Part shown: positions 52,875 through 62,188 of the stretch, piece by piece | Numbering within the stretch: the stretch's first letter is position 1 | Layout of the letters: each line of letters starts with the position of its first letter | Source: Propionispora vibrioides | Lineage (GTDB): Bacteria; Bacillota; Negativicutes; Propionisporales; Propionisporaceae | Direction: 5' to 3' | Length of the DNA stretch: 64,000 nucleotides | NCBI RefSeq assembly: GCF_900110485.1 | Contig: NZ_FODY01000001.1 | Coordinates: 248,001-312,000, forward strand | The notes under the pieces: model-generated | What the model was told of the DNA's origin: nothing | What the model saw: the letters and a program-made list of their open reading frames with translations, nothing else | Databases searched by the model: none | Position numbers and translations under genes: made by a program

Positions 52875-53612
52875 CTATTCCATTTTGATAATCTCCTTGC
52901 GCAATCGCTTAATAATGCGTTTTTCCAGTCTTGAAATATACGACTGGGAAATGCCTAACATATCAGCGACTTCCTTCTGGGTCAGTTCAATTCCGTCCTG
53001 ATTAAGACCGAACCGCAGCTCCATGATTTTACGCTCCCGGCCAGACAGCGTGTTCATCGCATGGTACAACAGGTTTTTGTCCACTTCCTCCTCAATGGAT
53101 TTATAGATAATATCATTTTCCGTTCCCAATACATCGGACAGCAGCAGTTCATTGCCATCCCAGTCGATATTGAGCGGCTCGTCAAAAGAAACTTCTGTCC
53201 GGGTTTTGCTATTGCGCCGCAAATACATCAGAATTTCATTTTCAATACAGCGGGAAGCATAAGTCGCCAGCTTGATTTTTTTGACCGGGTCAAAGGTATT
53301 TACCGCTTTAATCAAACCAATTGTGCCGATACTGACCAAATCCTCAATGCCTACTCCGGTATTTTCAAATTTTCGTGCAATGTATACGACCAGTCGCAAA
53401 TTACGTTCGATGAAAATACTTTTTACCGCCTTGTCACCTTTTTGCAGACGGGTTAGGAGAAAAACCTCTTCATCATTGCTGAGCGGCGGAGGCAAGATTT
53501 CCGTACTGCCCACATAAAATACTTCATCCGGTTTTAAGATGTGCAGGAACTGCAATAGGACAATAAATTTCAACTTTACTAACAACTTGAATTTGAGCCA
53601 ACTTAAGCGCAT
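52875..53612 (-). CDS. sigE: Mother-cell sigma factor sigma-E, made as pro-protein
   Basis: The 245-residue sigma-70 protein starts with a basic, hydrophobic prosequence (about 33 residues). [17 protein letters not shown] follows, which aligns with the pro-sigma-E cleavage site of Bacillus (DEVYYIGGSEALPPPL). Regions 2 ([29 protein letters not shown]) and 4 ([17 protein letters not shown]) are intact. It overlaps its processing protease gene, spoIIGA, by 10 bp. Confidence 0.97.
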   Translation of the reverse strand: MRLSWLKFKLLVKLKFIVLLQFLHILKPDEVFYVGSTEILPPPLSNDEEVFLLTRLQKGDKAVKSIFIERNLRLVVYIARKFENTGVGIEDLVSIGTIGLIKAVNTFDPVKKIKLATYASRCIENEILMYLRRNSKTRTEVSFDEPLNIDWDGNELLLSDVLGTENDIIYKSIEEEVDKNLLYHAMNTLSGRERKIMELRFGLNQDGIELTQKEVADMLGISQSYISRLEKRIIKRLRKEIIKME

Positions 53613-54544
53613 ACACTACCTGCCTCCCTAATCTTACTGCTAATAATGTGACTTTCCGCAAATATCCCGCCAGGCAGCAATCCCCTGAAAGATCGATCTC
53701 CCGCCAATTCCGCCGGATACATCCCCACAACCACATCATCCACCTGAAATTCACGGTCCGGTGTCAGGACAGTAATCCGATCGGGCCGGAAACCCAATAT
53801 CATACTACAGTCGCCCACGGAACGATAGGGAATGATCTGCACCCGTTGCAGCCAAGCCCTATCCTTGCACTCGACGAAGTCAGACAACCAAAATTCCTGG
53901 GGAGTCTCACGCAAAAACTGAGCGGCCTGCTCGCTCAAAATGCTCTCCAGCGCTTGGTAGTCAACGACGATAACAGGCGTTCTGCCAAGCATGGTACGCA
54001 AATGGTTGCCTGTGTCCAGTATAGCCGGGAGTTGAACTGCTTTCCCCGCATAATCGATAACAAGCTGGTATAAGGAATTTTTCGCTTCTACACGACTCAG
54101 CATCCGTTTAAAAACGAAATAAATCAGAAAAACTCCCACTGCTAACCCGCCGCTCACCTGCTTCCAGGTGACACTCTGCAAGGCAAGCTGCGACCGTTCC
54201 AGCCACCCGTGGTTTTGGATAAAATATAGCCAGCCTAAAATAGCTCCGCCTAAGAAAAAAGATGCGGCATAAAAAACTCCTAACAGTAATAAAAATGTTT
54301 TGACCGGTCTTTTGCCAAAACAAAGCAGCAGCAATACGGCGGAAACCAGCAATTTGGCCGGTATGGTATACAGAAGGCCAAAATCTATGAAAACCTCCGC
54401 CAATGAATATACGCTTCCGGCAGCAGCGGCCGCAAAAATGCGCCACAGCGAATAGGAAATGCCTGTTCCCCAGGCTGTCAGCAGGAAAAGTATACTGTTT
54501 ACCAAGATATTAATTAGCAGCACAACATCTCCGTATATTTGCAT
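53603..54544 (-). CDS. spoIIGA: Pro-sigma-E processing protease SpoIIGA
   Basis: The 313-residue protein has five N-terminal membrane helices and a C-terminal aspartic-protease half domain with the motif [10 protein letters not shown]. It also has [11 protein letters not shown] and [11 protein letters not shown]. SpoIIGA cleaves the sigma-E prosequence after activation by SpoIIR from the forespore. It forms the spoIIG operon with sigE. Confidence 0.95.
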   Translation of the reverse strand: MQIYGDVVLLINILVNSILFLLTAWGTGISYSLWRIFAAAAAGSVYSLAEVFIDFGLLYTIPAKLLVSAVLLLLCFGKRPVKTFLLLLGVFYAASFFLGGAILGWLYFIQNHGWLERSQLALQSVTWKQVSGGLAVGVFLIYFVFKRMLSRVEAKNSLYQLVIDYAGKAVQLPAILDTGNHLRTMLGRTPVIVVDYQALESILSEQAAQFLRETPQEFWLSDFVECKDRAWLQRVQIIPYRSVGDCSMILGFRPDRITVLTPDREFQVDDVVVGMYPAELAGDRSFRGLLPGGIFAESHIISSKIREAGSVCA

Positions 54545-54734
54545 AGCACCATCCTGCCTCCAGCCGGCTTATATAATCGCACAACTCTGAGAGTTGGTAG
54601 CCGCCAGCGTTATAGTCACTTAAAAAATATATGAGCGTAGTTTCTAATTTATTACCAGTATAACAGGTCATCGGCTGGAAAAATGTAATTTTATGGATGC
54701 TATCCGAACCACAAATCCCCCCAAAATTCGAAAA

Positions 54735-54762
54735 AAAAATCAGCCCCTCAGGACTGATTTTT
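54735..54762 (-). terminator. Intrinsic terminator after ftsZ
   Basis: AAAAATCAG/CTGATTTTT stem around a 10-nt loop, followed by a long T-run on the minus strand, 10 bp after the ftsZ stop. The 54545-54734 stretch holds the spoIIG promoter region, but I could not assign its elements. Confidence 0.88.
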
Positions 54763-54772
54763 CTTTATTATA

Positions 54773-55819
54773 CTACCGCCGCATCCAGGTCGGTATTTCC
54801 AAGTTGTTTGCCTTAAACGGTTCAATCGTAGTAGTTTCTATCTTACCGGGAGTTATTTTGGCAGGTTTAGGGTCAAAGCCTGTGGCAATGACGGTGACCC
54901 GCACTTCATCCTGGAAGGTTTCGTCAATAACCGCGCCAAAGATGATATTGGCTTCCGGATCGGCCGCGCTGGCAATAATTTCAGCGGCAGCATTCACCTC
55001 ATGCAAACCAAGATTGGTTCCACCGGTAATATTAAGCAATACGCCGCGGGCACCCTCAATCGAGGTTTCCAAGAGCGGACTTTTGATTGCCGTTTCGGCA
55101 GCCACCACGGCACGGTTATCACCAGAGCTGATGCCAATTCCCATAAGAGCCGAACCGGTTTCGGTCATGATGGTCTTTACATCGGCAAAGTCCAGATTAA
55201 TAAGCCCGGGCACGGCAATCAGATCGGAAATCCCCTGTACGCCTTGTCTCAGTACGTCATCGGCAATCCGGAAAGCCTCCATGATCGGCGTCCGCTTGTC
55301 CACAACCTGCATCAAACGATCATTGGGGATGGTAATCAGCGTATCCACTTTCTCTTTTAATTTGGCAATGCCCCGTTCGGCCTGCGCCTGCCGGCGACGG
55401 CCCTCAAAAGAAAATGGTCTGGTCACCACACCTACCGTCAAGGCGCCAACTTCCTTCGCGCACTCGGCCACAACCGGCGCCGCCCCCGTTCCCGTACCGC
55501 CGCCCATACCGGCAGTAACAAACACCATATCAGCCCCTTTCAGAGCTTTGATAATATCTTCACGGCTTTCCTGGGCAGCCTTTTCTCCAACTTCCGGATT
55601 CGCGCCGGCCCCCAGCCCTTTTGTCAATTTTTCACCAATCTGAATACGGTATGGAGCCTGAGCGTGCAACAAAGCTTGAGCATCAGTATTTACTGAAACA
55701 AATTCCACTCCCTGCAAGCCGGACATAATCATACGATTTACCGCATTATTTCCGCCGCCGCCAACTCCAATAACTTTAATCGCTGCAAAACGCTCCAAAT
55801 CCATATCAAATTCAAGCAT
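54773..55819 (-). CDS. ftsZ: Cell division protein FtsZ
   Basis: The 348-residue tubulin homologue has the T1 loop [14 protein letters not shown], the tubulin signature [13 protein letters not shown] and the C-terminal peptide LEIPTWMRR. It is the Z-ring protein. The gene is preceded by its own sigma-A promoter and 225 bp of non-coding DNA. No ftsA lies upstream. Confidence 0.99.
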   Translation of the reverse strand: MLEFDMDLERFAAIKVIGVGGGGNNAVNRMIMSGLQGVEFVSVNTDAQALLHAQAPYRIQIGEKLTKGLGAGANPEVGEKAAQESREDIIKALKGADMVFVTAGMGGGTGTGAAPVVAECAKEVGALTVGVVTRPFSFEGRRRQAQAERGIAKLKEKVDTLITIPNDRLMQVVDKRTPIMEAFRIADDVLRQGVQGISDLIAVPGLINLDFADVKTIMTETGSALMGIGISSGDNRAVVAAETAIKSPLLETSIEGARGVLLNITGGTNLGLHEVNAAAEIIASAADPEANIIFGAVIDETFQDEVRVTVIATGFDPKPAKITPGKIETTTIEPFKANNLEIPTWMRR

Positions 55820-55882
55820 GTAAAGTTTCCTCCCTTAATAACTCACAGTAATCTACCGAAACTAAATCATCGTCAAATAGCA

Positions 55883-55911
55883 ACTCTACTTTACAACGCA
55901 TGTACGGTCAA
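55883..55911 (-). promoter_or_regulatory. Sigma-A promoter of ftsZ
   Basis: TTGACC, then 17 bp, then TAGAGT on the minus strand, 64 bp before the ftsZ start. Both boxes are near consensus. The rest of the 55820-56044 gap is AT-rich and shows no ORF or repeat. Confidence 0.6.
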
Positions 55912-56044
55912 GAGAGTTTTCTATAGGTTACGCTTTCTTCCTTATGTTTCAACAAAAGTAGCATTTTCCCTTTCTATTTGGAAAATAAATATAGATATAT
56001 TTGCAAATAAACATTGATTAGGAAAAAGACACATAACCAAATGA

Positions 56045-56374
56045 CTATTTCTTTAAGAAATACCGTCGAAGAATGGCAAGGTTTTGGAAAATACGCAAAC
56101 CAAAGGCCAGCAGCGCGACATAATATAAGTCAATTCCCAAGCGTTCGCCAACATAAACCAGGCCGGCGGCCAATAGGGCGTTAGTGAAAAAGCCGGTGAT
56201 AAACACCGTATTGTCAAACTTTTCTTCCGCCCCGGCCCTAAGTCCGCCAAATACTGAATCCAGCGAGGCCAGCAGCGCAATCGACATGAATTTTGCGTAT
56301 TCTTGAGGAATGCTGAAAGGAAACAATGTACCTAGGAGAATGCCCAGGATCAGACCCGCAATCGGCAGAAACAT
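56045..56374 (-). CDS. sbp: Small basic protein of the dcw cluster (Sbp family)
   Basis: The 109-residue polytopic membrane protein contains LILGILLGTLFPFSIPQEYAKFMSIALLASLDSVFGGLRA, the diagnostic block of the family (PF06947). The function is unknown. In Bacillus, sbp lies between the DUF881 gene ylxX and ftsA. Here ftsZ follows instead. Its start overlaps the DUF881 stop by one base. Confidence 0.92.
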   Translation of the reverse strand: MFLPIAGLILGILLGTLFPFSIPQEYAKFMSIALLASLDSVFGGLRAGAEEKFDNTVFITGFFTNALLAAGLVYVGERLGIDLYYVALLAFGLRIFQNLAILRRYFLKK

Positions 56375-57066
56375 TATTTCACGACCTCCTTAACAGGCTT
56401 AGCCAGTTCATAATGCAGGGTGCCTTTATAGGCGGGAATAGTAACCAGCTCCTGCGGCTTAATGGTAATCTGAATACCCCAGAATTGCAAGGTCTCAACT
56501 ACACCGCCCCGCATTTTCAAAGCGTTTTCCAACGTCTGCGGATCACCGATGGCCCGTATGTCATAGGGCGGAGAATAGCGTACGTTATTGACCGATAAAG
56601 TAGGTCCGGCGCAACGGATCTCCGAGCTGGCAATCAACCGCTGTTCATTGATCGACATCGCCTCGGCGCCGGCCGCCCACAGTTCATTGATTACCTTTAA
56701 AATATCGTCGTCATGGATCAAATACAGATTAGGATTTTCACCCGGTTTAGATACTCGTTTGCTGTCGTCAATGGTAATAATAATGCCAGGCCCCTCGACT
56801 GCCAATACACCGGCGCTCATTTTAATCAGTTCCGCTTCCTTGGAACTCGCTTCACTACCGGAAGCTTGGCGCAGTTCATGGACCTCTTTCAAAAGCCCGT
56901 CACGCTCTTTTTCCGTTTGAGCCAGCCGCTGCGATAAATCCTCCACTCTTTGATAGGGGATGCTGGAACGAATATCCTGGGTGGTACGAAATTGCACGGC
57001 CAGCATTATTCCTAACACAACGCATACAAATGCGATAGATACCTGTCCTTGTTTGATGGGAAGCAT
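56374..57066 (-). CDS. DUF881 protein (YlxW/YlxX type)
   Basis: The 230-residue protein has an N-terminal membrane helix, a periplasmic coiled coil (RVEDLSQRLAQTEKERDGLLKEV) and a DUF881 domain with GPGIIITIDDS, INELWAAGAEAMSINEQRL and RYSPPYDIRAIGDP. The function is not established. It is a regular dcw neighbour of ftsQ and sbp in Firmicutes. Confidence 0.9.
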   Translation of the reverse strand: MLPIKQGQVSIAFVCVVLGIMLAVQFRTTQDIRSSIPYQRVEDLSQRLAQTEKERDGLLKEVHELRQASGSEASSKEAELIKMSAGVLAVEGPGIIITIDDSKRVSKPGENPNLYLIHDDDILKVINELWAAGAEAMSINEQRLIASSEIRCAGPTLSVNNVRYSPPYDIRAIGDPQTLENALKMRGGVVETLQFWGIQITIKPQELVTIPAYKGTLHYELAKPVKEVVK

Positions 57067-57104
57067 GCCAACACTTCCTTTCTTAAAAATTAAAGATAAG
57101 TTCC

Positions 57105-57268
57105 TAGTGCCTCATCCGGCAGAAATCTGCAGCAGATCACCGGCCTTTTTGCCGTCAGTCTTCGTTGTCGTCGACTTGCATATATCCGATATGCGCGCCT
57201 CCTTCGTCTTGCCTGACGGCAAAAATTCTCGGTGCCATACTACATCTTTCCACCGGATGAGACACTAT
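57105..57268. repeat. Family C palindromic repeat, copy C4
   Basis: A 164-bp palindrome with arms TAGTGCCTCATCCGG and CCGGATGAGACACTA. Core: GTCTTCGTTGTCGTCGACTTG, CATATATCCGATATGCGCGC, TTGCCTGACGGCAAAAATTC. It overlaps the last codons of ftsQ. Confidence 0.85.
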
Positions 57269-58017
57269 CTAAAACGGATAAAAGGCGAAGCATAAGTAAG
57301 ATCAATATATTCGATTGACTTTGCATCCTTTACATCCTGAAGAATATCATTAGTTAATTTGGCTTTTTCCGGCAACCGGTCGCCATTACCCAGCCGGATA
57401 TGCACGGAACTTAGCGTATAGGCGGTCATTTGTCCGGAAGCCTGAATGTTAATTTCCGACAGCTGGTTCAGCGTTTTTTCATCCAAGGCCGCCAGATAAA
57501 CTAAAACAGACTGAATCAACGGCTCATTGACCTTGTCGCCAACATACCCGTTATCCAGCTTAGGTCCGGTTATCAGCGGCACATTCAACTGCTTTACGTT
57601 TTTATAAACAGCCAAAATCATTCCCTGCTTGTCCAGTTCAAAAAAACCGTAACTACCGGCCACATACGCCAAAGGCTGACTCTCTTTGATGCTGATCACA
57701 ATCGTGCTGGGATACCGCCGGGTAACCGCCACTTCGGCTACACGCAGGTCTTTGGTCAGGCGGTGTTTTATCTCATCAATATCCAGCCGGAAAATATTCA
57801 GCCGTTCAGGAATATTGGCCACCCGGTGGACATCTTCCACCGACATGTACTTATTTCCCTCAACCACCACCGTGCCGATGGCAAACAGTGATGAATTAAT
57901 CAGCAAATAGCCTGCAAGCAGACAAGCGAATAACAGTAGCAAAACGGCAAATATTTTGGGCGGCAGCAAACGTTGATCCAGTGGCTGGCGCCTGTTCGGC
58001 CTGTCTGACTTAAGCAT
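57265..58017 (-). CDS. ftsQ: Cell division protein FtsQ/DivIB
   Basis: The 250-residue protein has a basic cytoplasmic N-terminus, one membrane helix (about 24-46) and a POTRA domain (FAIGTVVVEGNKYMSVEDVHRV). FtsQ/DivIB domains follow (VAEVAVTRRYPSTIVISIKE and IHIRLGNGDRLPEKAKLTNDIL). GGAGGAGG precedes the ATG. A 232-bp AT-rich gap up to ddl may hold its own promoter. Confidence 0.94.
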   Translation of the reverse strand: MLKSDRPNRRQPLDQRLLPPKIFAVLLLLFACLLAGYLLINSSLFAIGTVVVEGNKYMSVEDVHRVANIPERLNIFRLDIDEIKHRLTKDLRVAEVAVTRRYPSTIVISIKESQPLAYVAGSYGFFELDKQGMILAVYKNVKQLNVPLITGPKLDNGYVGDKVNEPLIQSVLVYLAALDEKTLNQLSEINIQASGQMTAYTLSSVHIRLGNGDRLPEKAKLTNDILQDVKDAKSIEYIDLTYASPFIRFR

Positions 58018-58249
58018 ATAACCCTCCTCCTGCTATCCGATATACAGACCAGTACCTTTTTAGAGTGCCGAAGGACTATGAATATCGGAACAATGATCAA
58101 GGAATTCTAACAGTAATTATAATTATACAAAAAAAGTTTACAAAGATAAATAAAAATAAGAAAGACTCGGCCTTCACCAAAATATGGATAGTGGTAAAAA
58201 CCATAGTCATTCTTAATGCCTATGCAATTAAACATGAGCAAAATAAGAC

Positions 58250-59179
58250 TTACTCCCCGGCCATTAACAGCAACCGTTCACATAAATCGGCAAAAGAAAT
58301 TCCTGATGCTGCCGCGGCTTTGGGAACCAGGCTGGTGGCCGTCATTCCCGGAATGGTATTTACCTCCAGAACATAGGGCTGATTCGCTTTATCCAGCATG
58401 ACATCGACTCTGGCAATGCCACGGCAGCCTAGCAGATTAAAGGCCTGCACCGCCACCTTCTGTAGTTTTTCCACCGCTAATTCCTCAAGCGGTGCCGGCA
58501 CGATATAGTCGGTAGCCCCGCTGGTATATTTAGAATGATAATCATAGCAGCCGGAGTGGGGCACAATTTCAATGATTGGCAGGGCTGCCGGATTTTTATT
58601 GCCCCAGACGGCAATAGTGACTTCCCGTCCGTCAATAAACTCTTCAACAACCAGATTATCACTATAGGCAAAGGCTTCCTTGACCGCTGCCGCCAGCTTT
58701 TCCGCCTTGTCAACAATAGTCACGCCGATGCTTGAGCCCTGAGCGGAAGATTTCACCACCACAGGAATGGTAAAATCGGCCAAAATAGCCGCCGCCACCT
58801 CTTCGCCATCACTGTATTTATTAAAAACTTGCGACCGGGGCGTCGGTATGCCGGACGATAAAAACAGGCGTTTAGATATACTTTTATCCATGGCTATGGC
58901 ACTGGCCAAAACCCCTGAGCCCGTATAGGGTATGCCCAGCATTTCCAAGGTCCCCTGCAACATGCCGTCTTCACCAAATTTTCCGTGGACCGCATTAAAC
59001 ACAATATCAACCTTTGCCTGCCGGATATCATCAACAAATTGAGCAGGATTTAGCTCCAAACCCACAGCCTGATATCCTTTTGACTGAAGTGCCTGCAAAA
59101 TAGCCTGCCCGGTCCGTAAAGATACCTCGCGCTCCGAGGACGGGCCTCCCATCACTACTGCAACTTTTTTAGTTTTCAT
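58250..59179 (-). CDS. ddl: D-alanine--D-alanine ligase
   Basis: The 309-residue ATP-grasp enzyme shows VAVVMGGPSSEREVSLRTG, the AIAMDKSISKRLF lysine region, VVVKSSAQGSSIGV and the C-terminal EVNTIPGMTATSLVP. It makes the D-Ala-D-Ala dipeptide for the peptidoglycan precursor. It starts 13 bp after murA. Confidence 0.97.
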   Translation of the reverse strand: MKTKKVAVVMGGPSSEREVSLRTGQAILQALQSKGYQAVGLELNPAQFVDDIRQAKVDIVFNAVHGKFGEDGMLQGTLEMLGIPYTGSGVLASAIAMDKSISKRLFLSSGIPTPRSQVFNKYSDGEEVAAAILADFTIPVVVKSSAQGSSIGVTIVDKAEKLAAAVKEAFAYSDNLVVEEFIDGREVTIAVWGNKNPAALPIIEIVPHSGCYDYHSKYTSGATDYIVPAPLEELAVEKLQKVAVQAFNLLGCRGIARVDVMLDKANQPYVLEVNTIPGMTATSLVPKAAAASGISFADLCERLLLMAGE

Positions 59180-59192
59180 AGTCCAACACCTT

Positions 59193-60446
59193 CTACACTG
59201 ATTTTACCCGAGCAATTTGAGCCCCTAGATTTTTTAAATTCTCCTCCAAATTCTCATATCCTCGATCAATATGATAAATTTGTTCAATTTCCGTGGTGCC
59301 TTCCGCAGCCAGAGCGGCTAATACCAGGGCACCGCCGGCCCTAAGATCGGGAGCGGTTACTGCTGAGCCGGTGAGCTTCGGTACACCGCGAATGACGGCT
59401 GTCCGGCCCTCTACCTTTATTTTGGCCCCCATACGCATGAGTTCATCCACATGTTTGAAACGGTTCTCAAAAATCGTCTCCGTAACAATACTCGTTCCCT
59501 TGGCAATGGTCAACAGCGATAGAATTGGCGCCTGCAAATCGGTCGCAAAACCGGGATGAGGCAGGGTTTTTATATCAACACCGCGTAATTCCTTGCTTCT
59601 GACCCTGATCGACCGACTTCCCACTTCGAGAACTGCGCCAATTTCCTCCAACTTATCAATAACCGAAAATAAATGTTCGGGAACCACATTCTCCACTACC
59701 ACATCGCCGCGGGAAATAGCACCGGCAATCAAGTAGGTTCCCGCCTGAATGCGATCGCAAATGATAGTATGTTCCGCCGGCTTAAGTCGGCGGACACCGT
59801 CTATCCGAATGGTGTCCGTACCGGCACCACTGACTTTTGCTCCCATTTTATTAAGAAATGACTGCAAATCATAAATCTCGGGCTCACGGGCGGCGTTACA
59901 AATAATGGTAACGCCTTCTGCCAGCACAGCCGCCATCATTGCATTTTCTGTGGCACCCACACTGGGAAAATCAAGATAAATTTCTCCCCCTGACAAACTG
60001 GCGGCCTCGGCGTCAATATAGCCAAATTTCTCTTTTACCACTGTCCCCATTTTCTCTAAAGCCTTCAAGTGCAAATCAATCGGCCTGTGTCCAATGGCAC
60101 AGCCACCGGGATAAGAAAGCCGGACTTTATGGAAGCGGCCCAGTAAAGGCCCCATTAAAAAAACGGAAGCTCTCATTTCCCGCATCAAATGCTCCGGCAC
60201 CTCGTTCTTATGTATGGCCGTTGTATCGATGACTAAAGTGCGTCCTTCCCGTGTTATTTTGGCCCCTAAGAGCCGCATAATCTCCTGCATGGCATTAATA
60301 TCACTTAGACAAGGCACATCATGGATGACACTGACTCCCGAACATAGCAGTGTTGCCGCCATAATCGGCAATGCTGCATTTTTCGCACCACCGACCCGGA
60401 TGGTGCCGTTAAGTTGTACTTCTCCCGTGACGACAAACTTCTCCAT
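59193..60446 (-). CDS. murA: UDP-N-acetylglucosamine 1-carboxyvinyltransferase
   Basis: The 417-residue enzyme starts MEKFVVTGEVQLNGTIRVGGAKN and has the fosfomycin-target Cys in PGGCAIGHRPIDLH. The ATG at 60446 follows GGGAGGG by 6 bp; a 30-codon upstream extension has no support. It occupies the place where murB commonly lies in Firmicutes dcw clusters. Confidence 0.97.
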   Translation of the reverse strand: MEKFVVTGEVQLNGTIRVGGAKNAALPIMAATLLCSGVSVIHDVPCLSDINAMQEIMRLLGAKITREGRTLVIDTTAIHKNEVPEHLMREMRASVFLMGPLLGRFHKVRLSYPGGCAIGHRPIDLHLKALEKMGTVVKEKFGYIDAEAASLSGGEIYLDFPSVGATENAMMAAVLAEGVTIICNAAREPEIYDLQSFLNKMGAKVSGAGTDTIRIDGVRRLKPAEHTIICDRIQAGTYLIAGAISRGDVVVENVVPEHLFSVIDKLEEIGAVLEVGSRSIRVRSKELRGVDIKTLPHPGFATDLQAPILSLLTIAKGTSIVTETIFENRFKHVDELMRMGAKIKVEGRTAVIRGVPKLTGSAVTAPDLRAGGALVLAALAAEGTTEIEQIYHIDRGYENLEENLKNLGAQIARVKSV

Positions 60447-60498
60447 CGTCTTCCCTCCCAGAAAAGTACAATCACCCTTTACATTATATATAATAGTT

Positions 60499-61884
60499 TC
60501 ACTTGCACTCCTGCCGCTGGACAAGCTTTTCAACAAGTTCTTCTCCCGCCAAATAGATATTTCCCGCCCCCATCGTAATTACCAGGTCACCGGACTCCAC
60601 GATTTCGCTAAGGTAACGGGCTATTTGGTTCCGATCAGGAATATAAATGACTTTTTGCCCGGTCTGCGCCTCGATTTCATCCTTCAAGGTCTCTCCCGTA
60701 ACACCGGGAATCGGCTTTTCACCAGCCGAATACACATCGGTCAGAATCAATAAATCCGTCGCTGTAAACGCCTGCCCGAATTCCTTGCGCAGAAAATCGG
60801 TGCGTGAATAGCGGTGCGGCTGAAAAGCGCAAATCAAGCGCTGCGGCTTGGTCTGCCGGGCAGCTTTCAACGTTGTGCTGATCTCGGTCGGATGATGGGC
60901 ATAATCATCAACAATCCAAACACCGTTTATTTTCGCCTTGGTTTGAAAGCGGCGTTTGGCGCCCCGGAAAAGTGCCAGCCCTTCGGCAATCCTGTCAAAA
61001 GGCAGTCCGGTAACCAGCCCGGCCACCACGGCCGCCAGCGAATTGGCCACGTTATGTATGCCCGGCACCGCTAATTTTATCGTTCCCAGCAGATTTTCCC
61101 CGTGATACACATCATAGGATGTGTTGGCTCCCAGCATGGAAATGTTGCGAGCTGTGTAGTCGGCGGGATAATCCAGCCCATAGGATATGATTTTCCGGTT
61201 AACCAGCGGGCTGATTTCACGGATATAAGCATTATCAAAACATAATATGCCGGTCCCGTCCTCCGGCAATCTATGCAAAAACTTCACAAAAGTTTGCAAT
61301 ATGTTATCCATATTTTTGTAATAATCCATATGATCATTTTCGATGTTGGTGACTACTGCCACAGCAGGGGTAAATTTCAGGAAGGAGCCGTCACTTTCAT
61401 CCGCTTCGGCAACCAAATATTCCCCTTTGCCGAGTTTGGAGTTACCGCCAATATAATCAAGCTCACCCCCGATAATAATCGTAGGGTCCGTCGCCGCCTT
61501 TTCCATCATAACCGCAATCATGGAAGTGGTCGTTGTTTTACCGTGTGCTCCGGCAACCGCAATACCCCGGCGCTCATTCATCAATGCCGCCAGCACATCT
61601 GAACGGTGGAATACCGGAATGCCTAGTTCCTCCGCTTTTTTCAATTCCGGATTATCGGCGGCAATGGCGGTCGAAACGACAAGCGCCTCGGCATCCTGGA
61701 CATGCGCCGCATCGTGTCCCTGAAAAATCGTCGCACCATGTATCTCCAGACGCTTAGTTACCTCGGTTTTGGCCACATCAGAGCCAGTGACACAGTACCC
61801 CTTCTCCAGGAGGACTTTGGCAATGGCACTCATACCCGCACCGCCGATACCAACAAAATGGAATTTTTTAATCGTATTTAACAA
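60499..61884 (-). CDS. murC: UDP-N-acetylmuramate--L-alanine ligase
   Basis: The 461-residue Mur ligase has FHFVGIGGAGMSAIAKVLLEKG and the ATP-binding AGAHGKTTTTSM, plus VTNIENDHMDYY and VDDYAHHPTEI. It adds the first residue of the peptide stem. It follows murG after repeat C5. Confidence 0.98.
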   Translation of the reverse strand: MLNTIKKFHFVGIGGAGMSAIAKVLLEKGYCVTGSDVAKTEVTKRLEIHGATIFQGHDAAHVQDAEALVVSTAIAADNPELKKAEELGIPVFHRSDVLAALMNERRGIAVAGAHGKTTTTSMIAVMMEKAATDPTIIIGGELDYIGGNSKLGKGEYLVAEADESDGSFLKFTPAVAVVTNIENDHMDYYKNMDNILQTFVKFLHRLPEDGTGILCFDNAYIREISPLVNRKIISYGLDYPADYTARNISMLGANTSYDVYHGENLLGTIKLAVPGIHNVANSLAAVVAGLVTGLPFDRIAEGLALFRGAKRRFQTKAKINGVWIVDDYAHHPTEISTTLKAARQTKPQRLICAFQPHRYSRTDFLRKEFGQAFTATDLLILTDVYSAGEKPIPGVTGETLKDEIEAQTGQKVIYIPDRNQIARYLSEIVESGDLVITMGAGNIYLAGEELVEKLVQRQECK

Positions 61885-61980
61885 AAAGAATTCACTCCTT
61901 TCTTGTGAATGCTACCGGCCTTTACCATCTGCCGGGAAAACATTCACAGTCAGCCAGCCTTTAGAACAAAAATTGGTTAG

Positions 61981-62137
61981 TGCCTCATCCAGCGAGAACA
62001 TGGAATAAGTTCCGGCCTTTTCGTCGCCAGGCTTCGTTGTCTTCGGCTTACATATGTCCGATATGCTCGCCTCTTCCGCCAAAGCCTGACAACAAAAATT
62101 CTCGGCACTCTACCCCATAACCCGCCGGATGAGGCAT
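61981..62137. repeat. Family C palindromic repeat, copy C5
   Basis: A 157-bp palindrome with arms TGCCTCATCCAGCG and CGCCGGATGAGGCA. Core: GGCTTCGTTGTCTTCGGCTT, ACATATGTCCGATATGCTCG, AAAGCCTGACAACAAAAATT. It is very close to C4. Confidence 0.87.
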
Positions 62138-62188
62138 CCCTGGCGATATGCGTATCTTATATTATGCAATAATCGGTAATATGGTTAC

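Noticed and set aside
60447-60536. 30-codon extension of murA
   Set aside because: It overlaps the 3' end of murC. The ATG at 60446 has a GGGAGGG site and matches the conserved MurA N-terminus.
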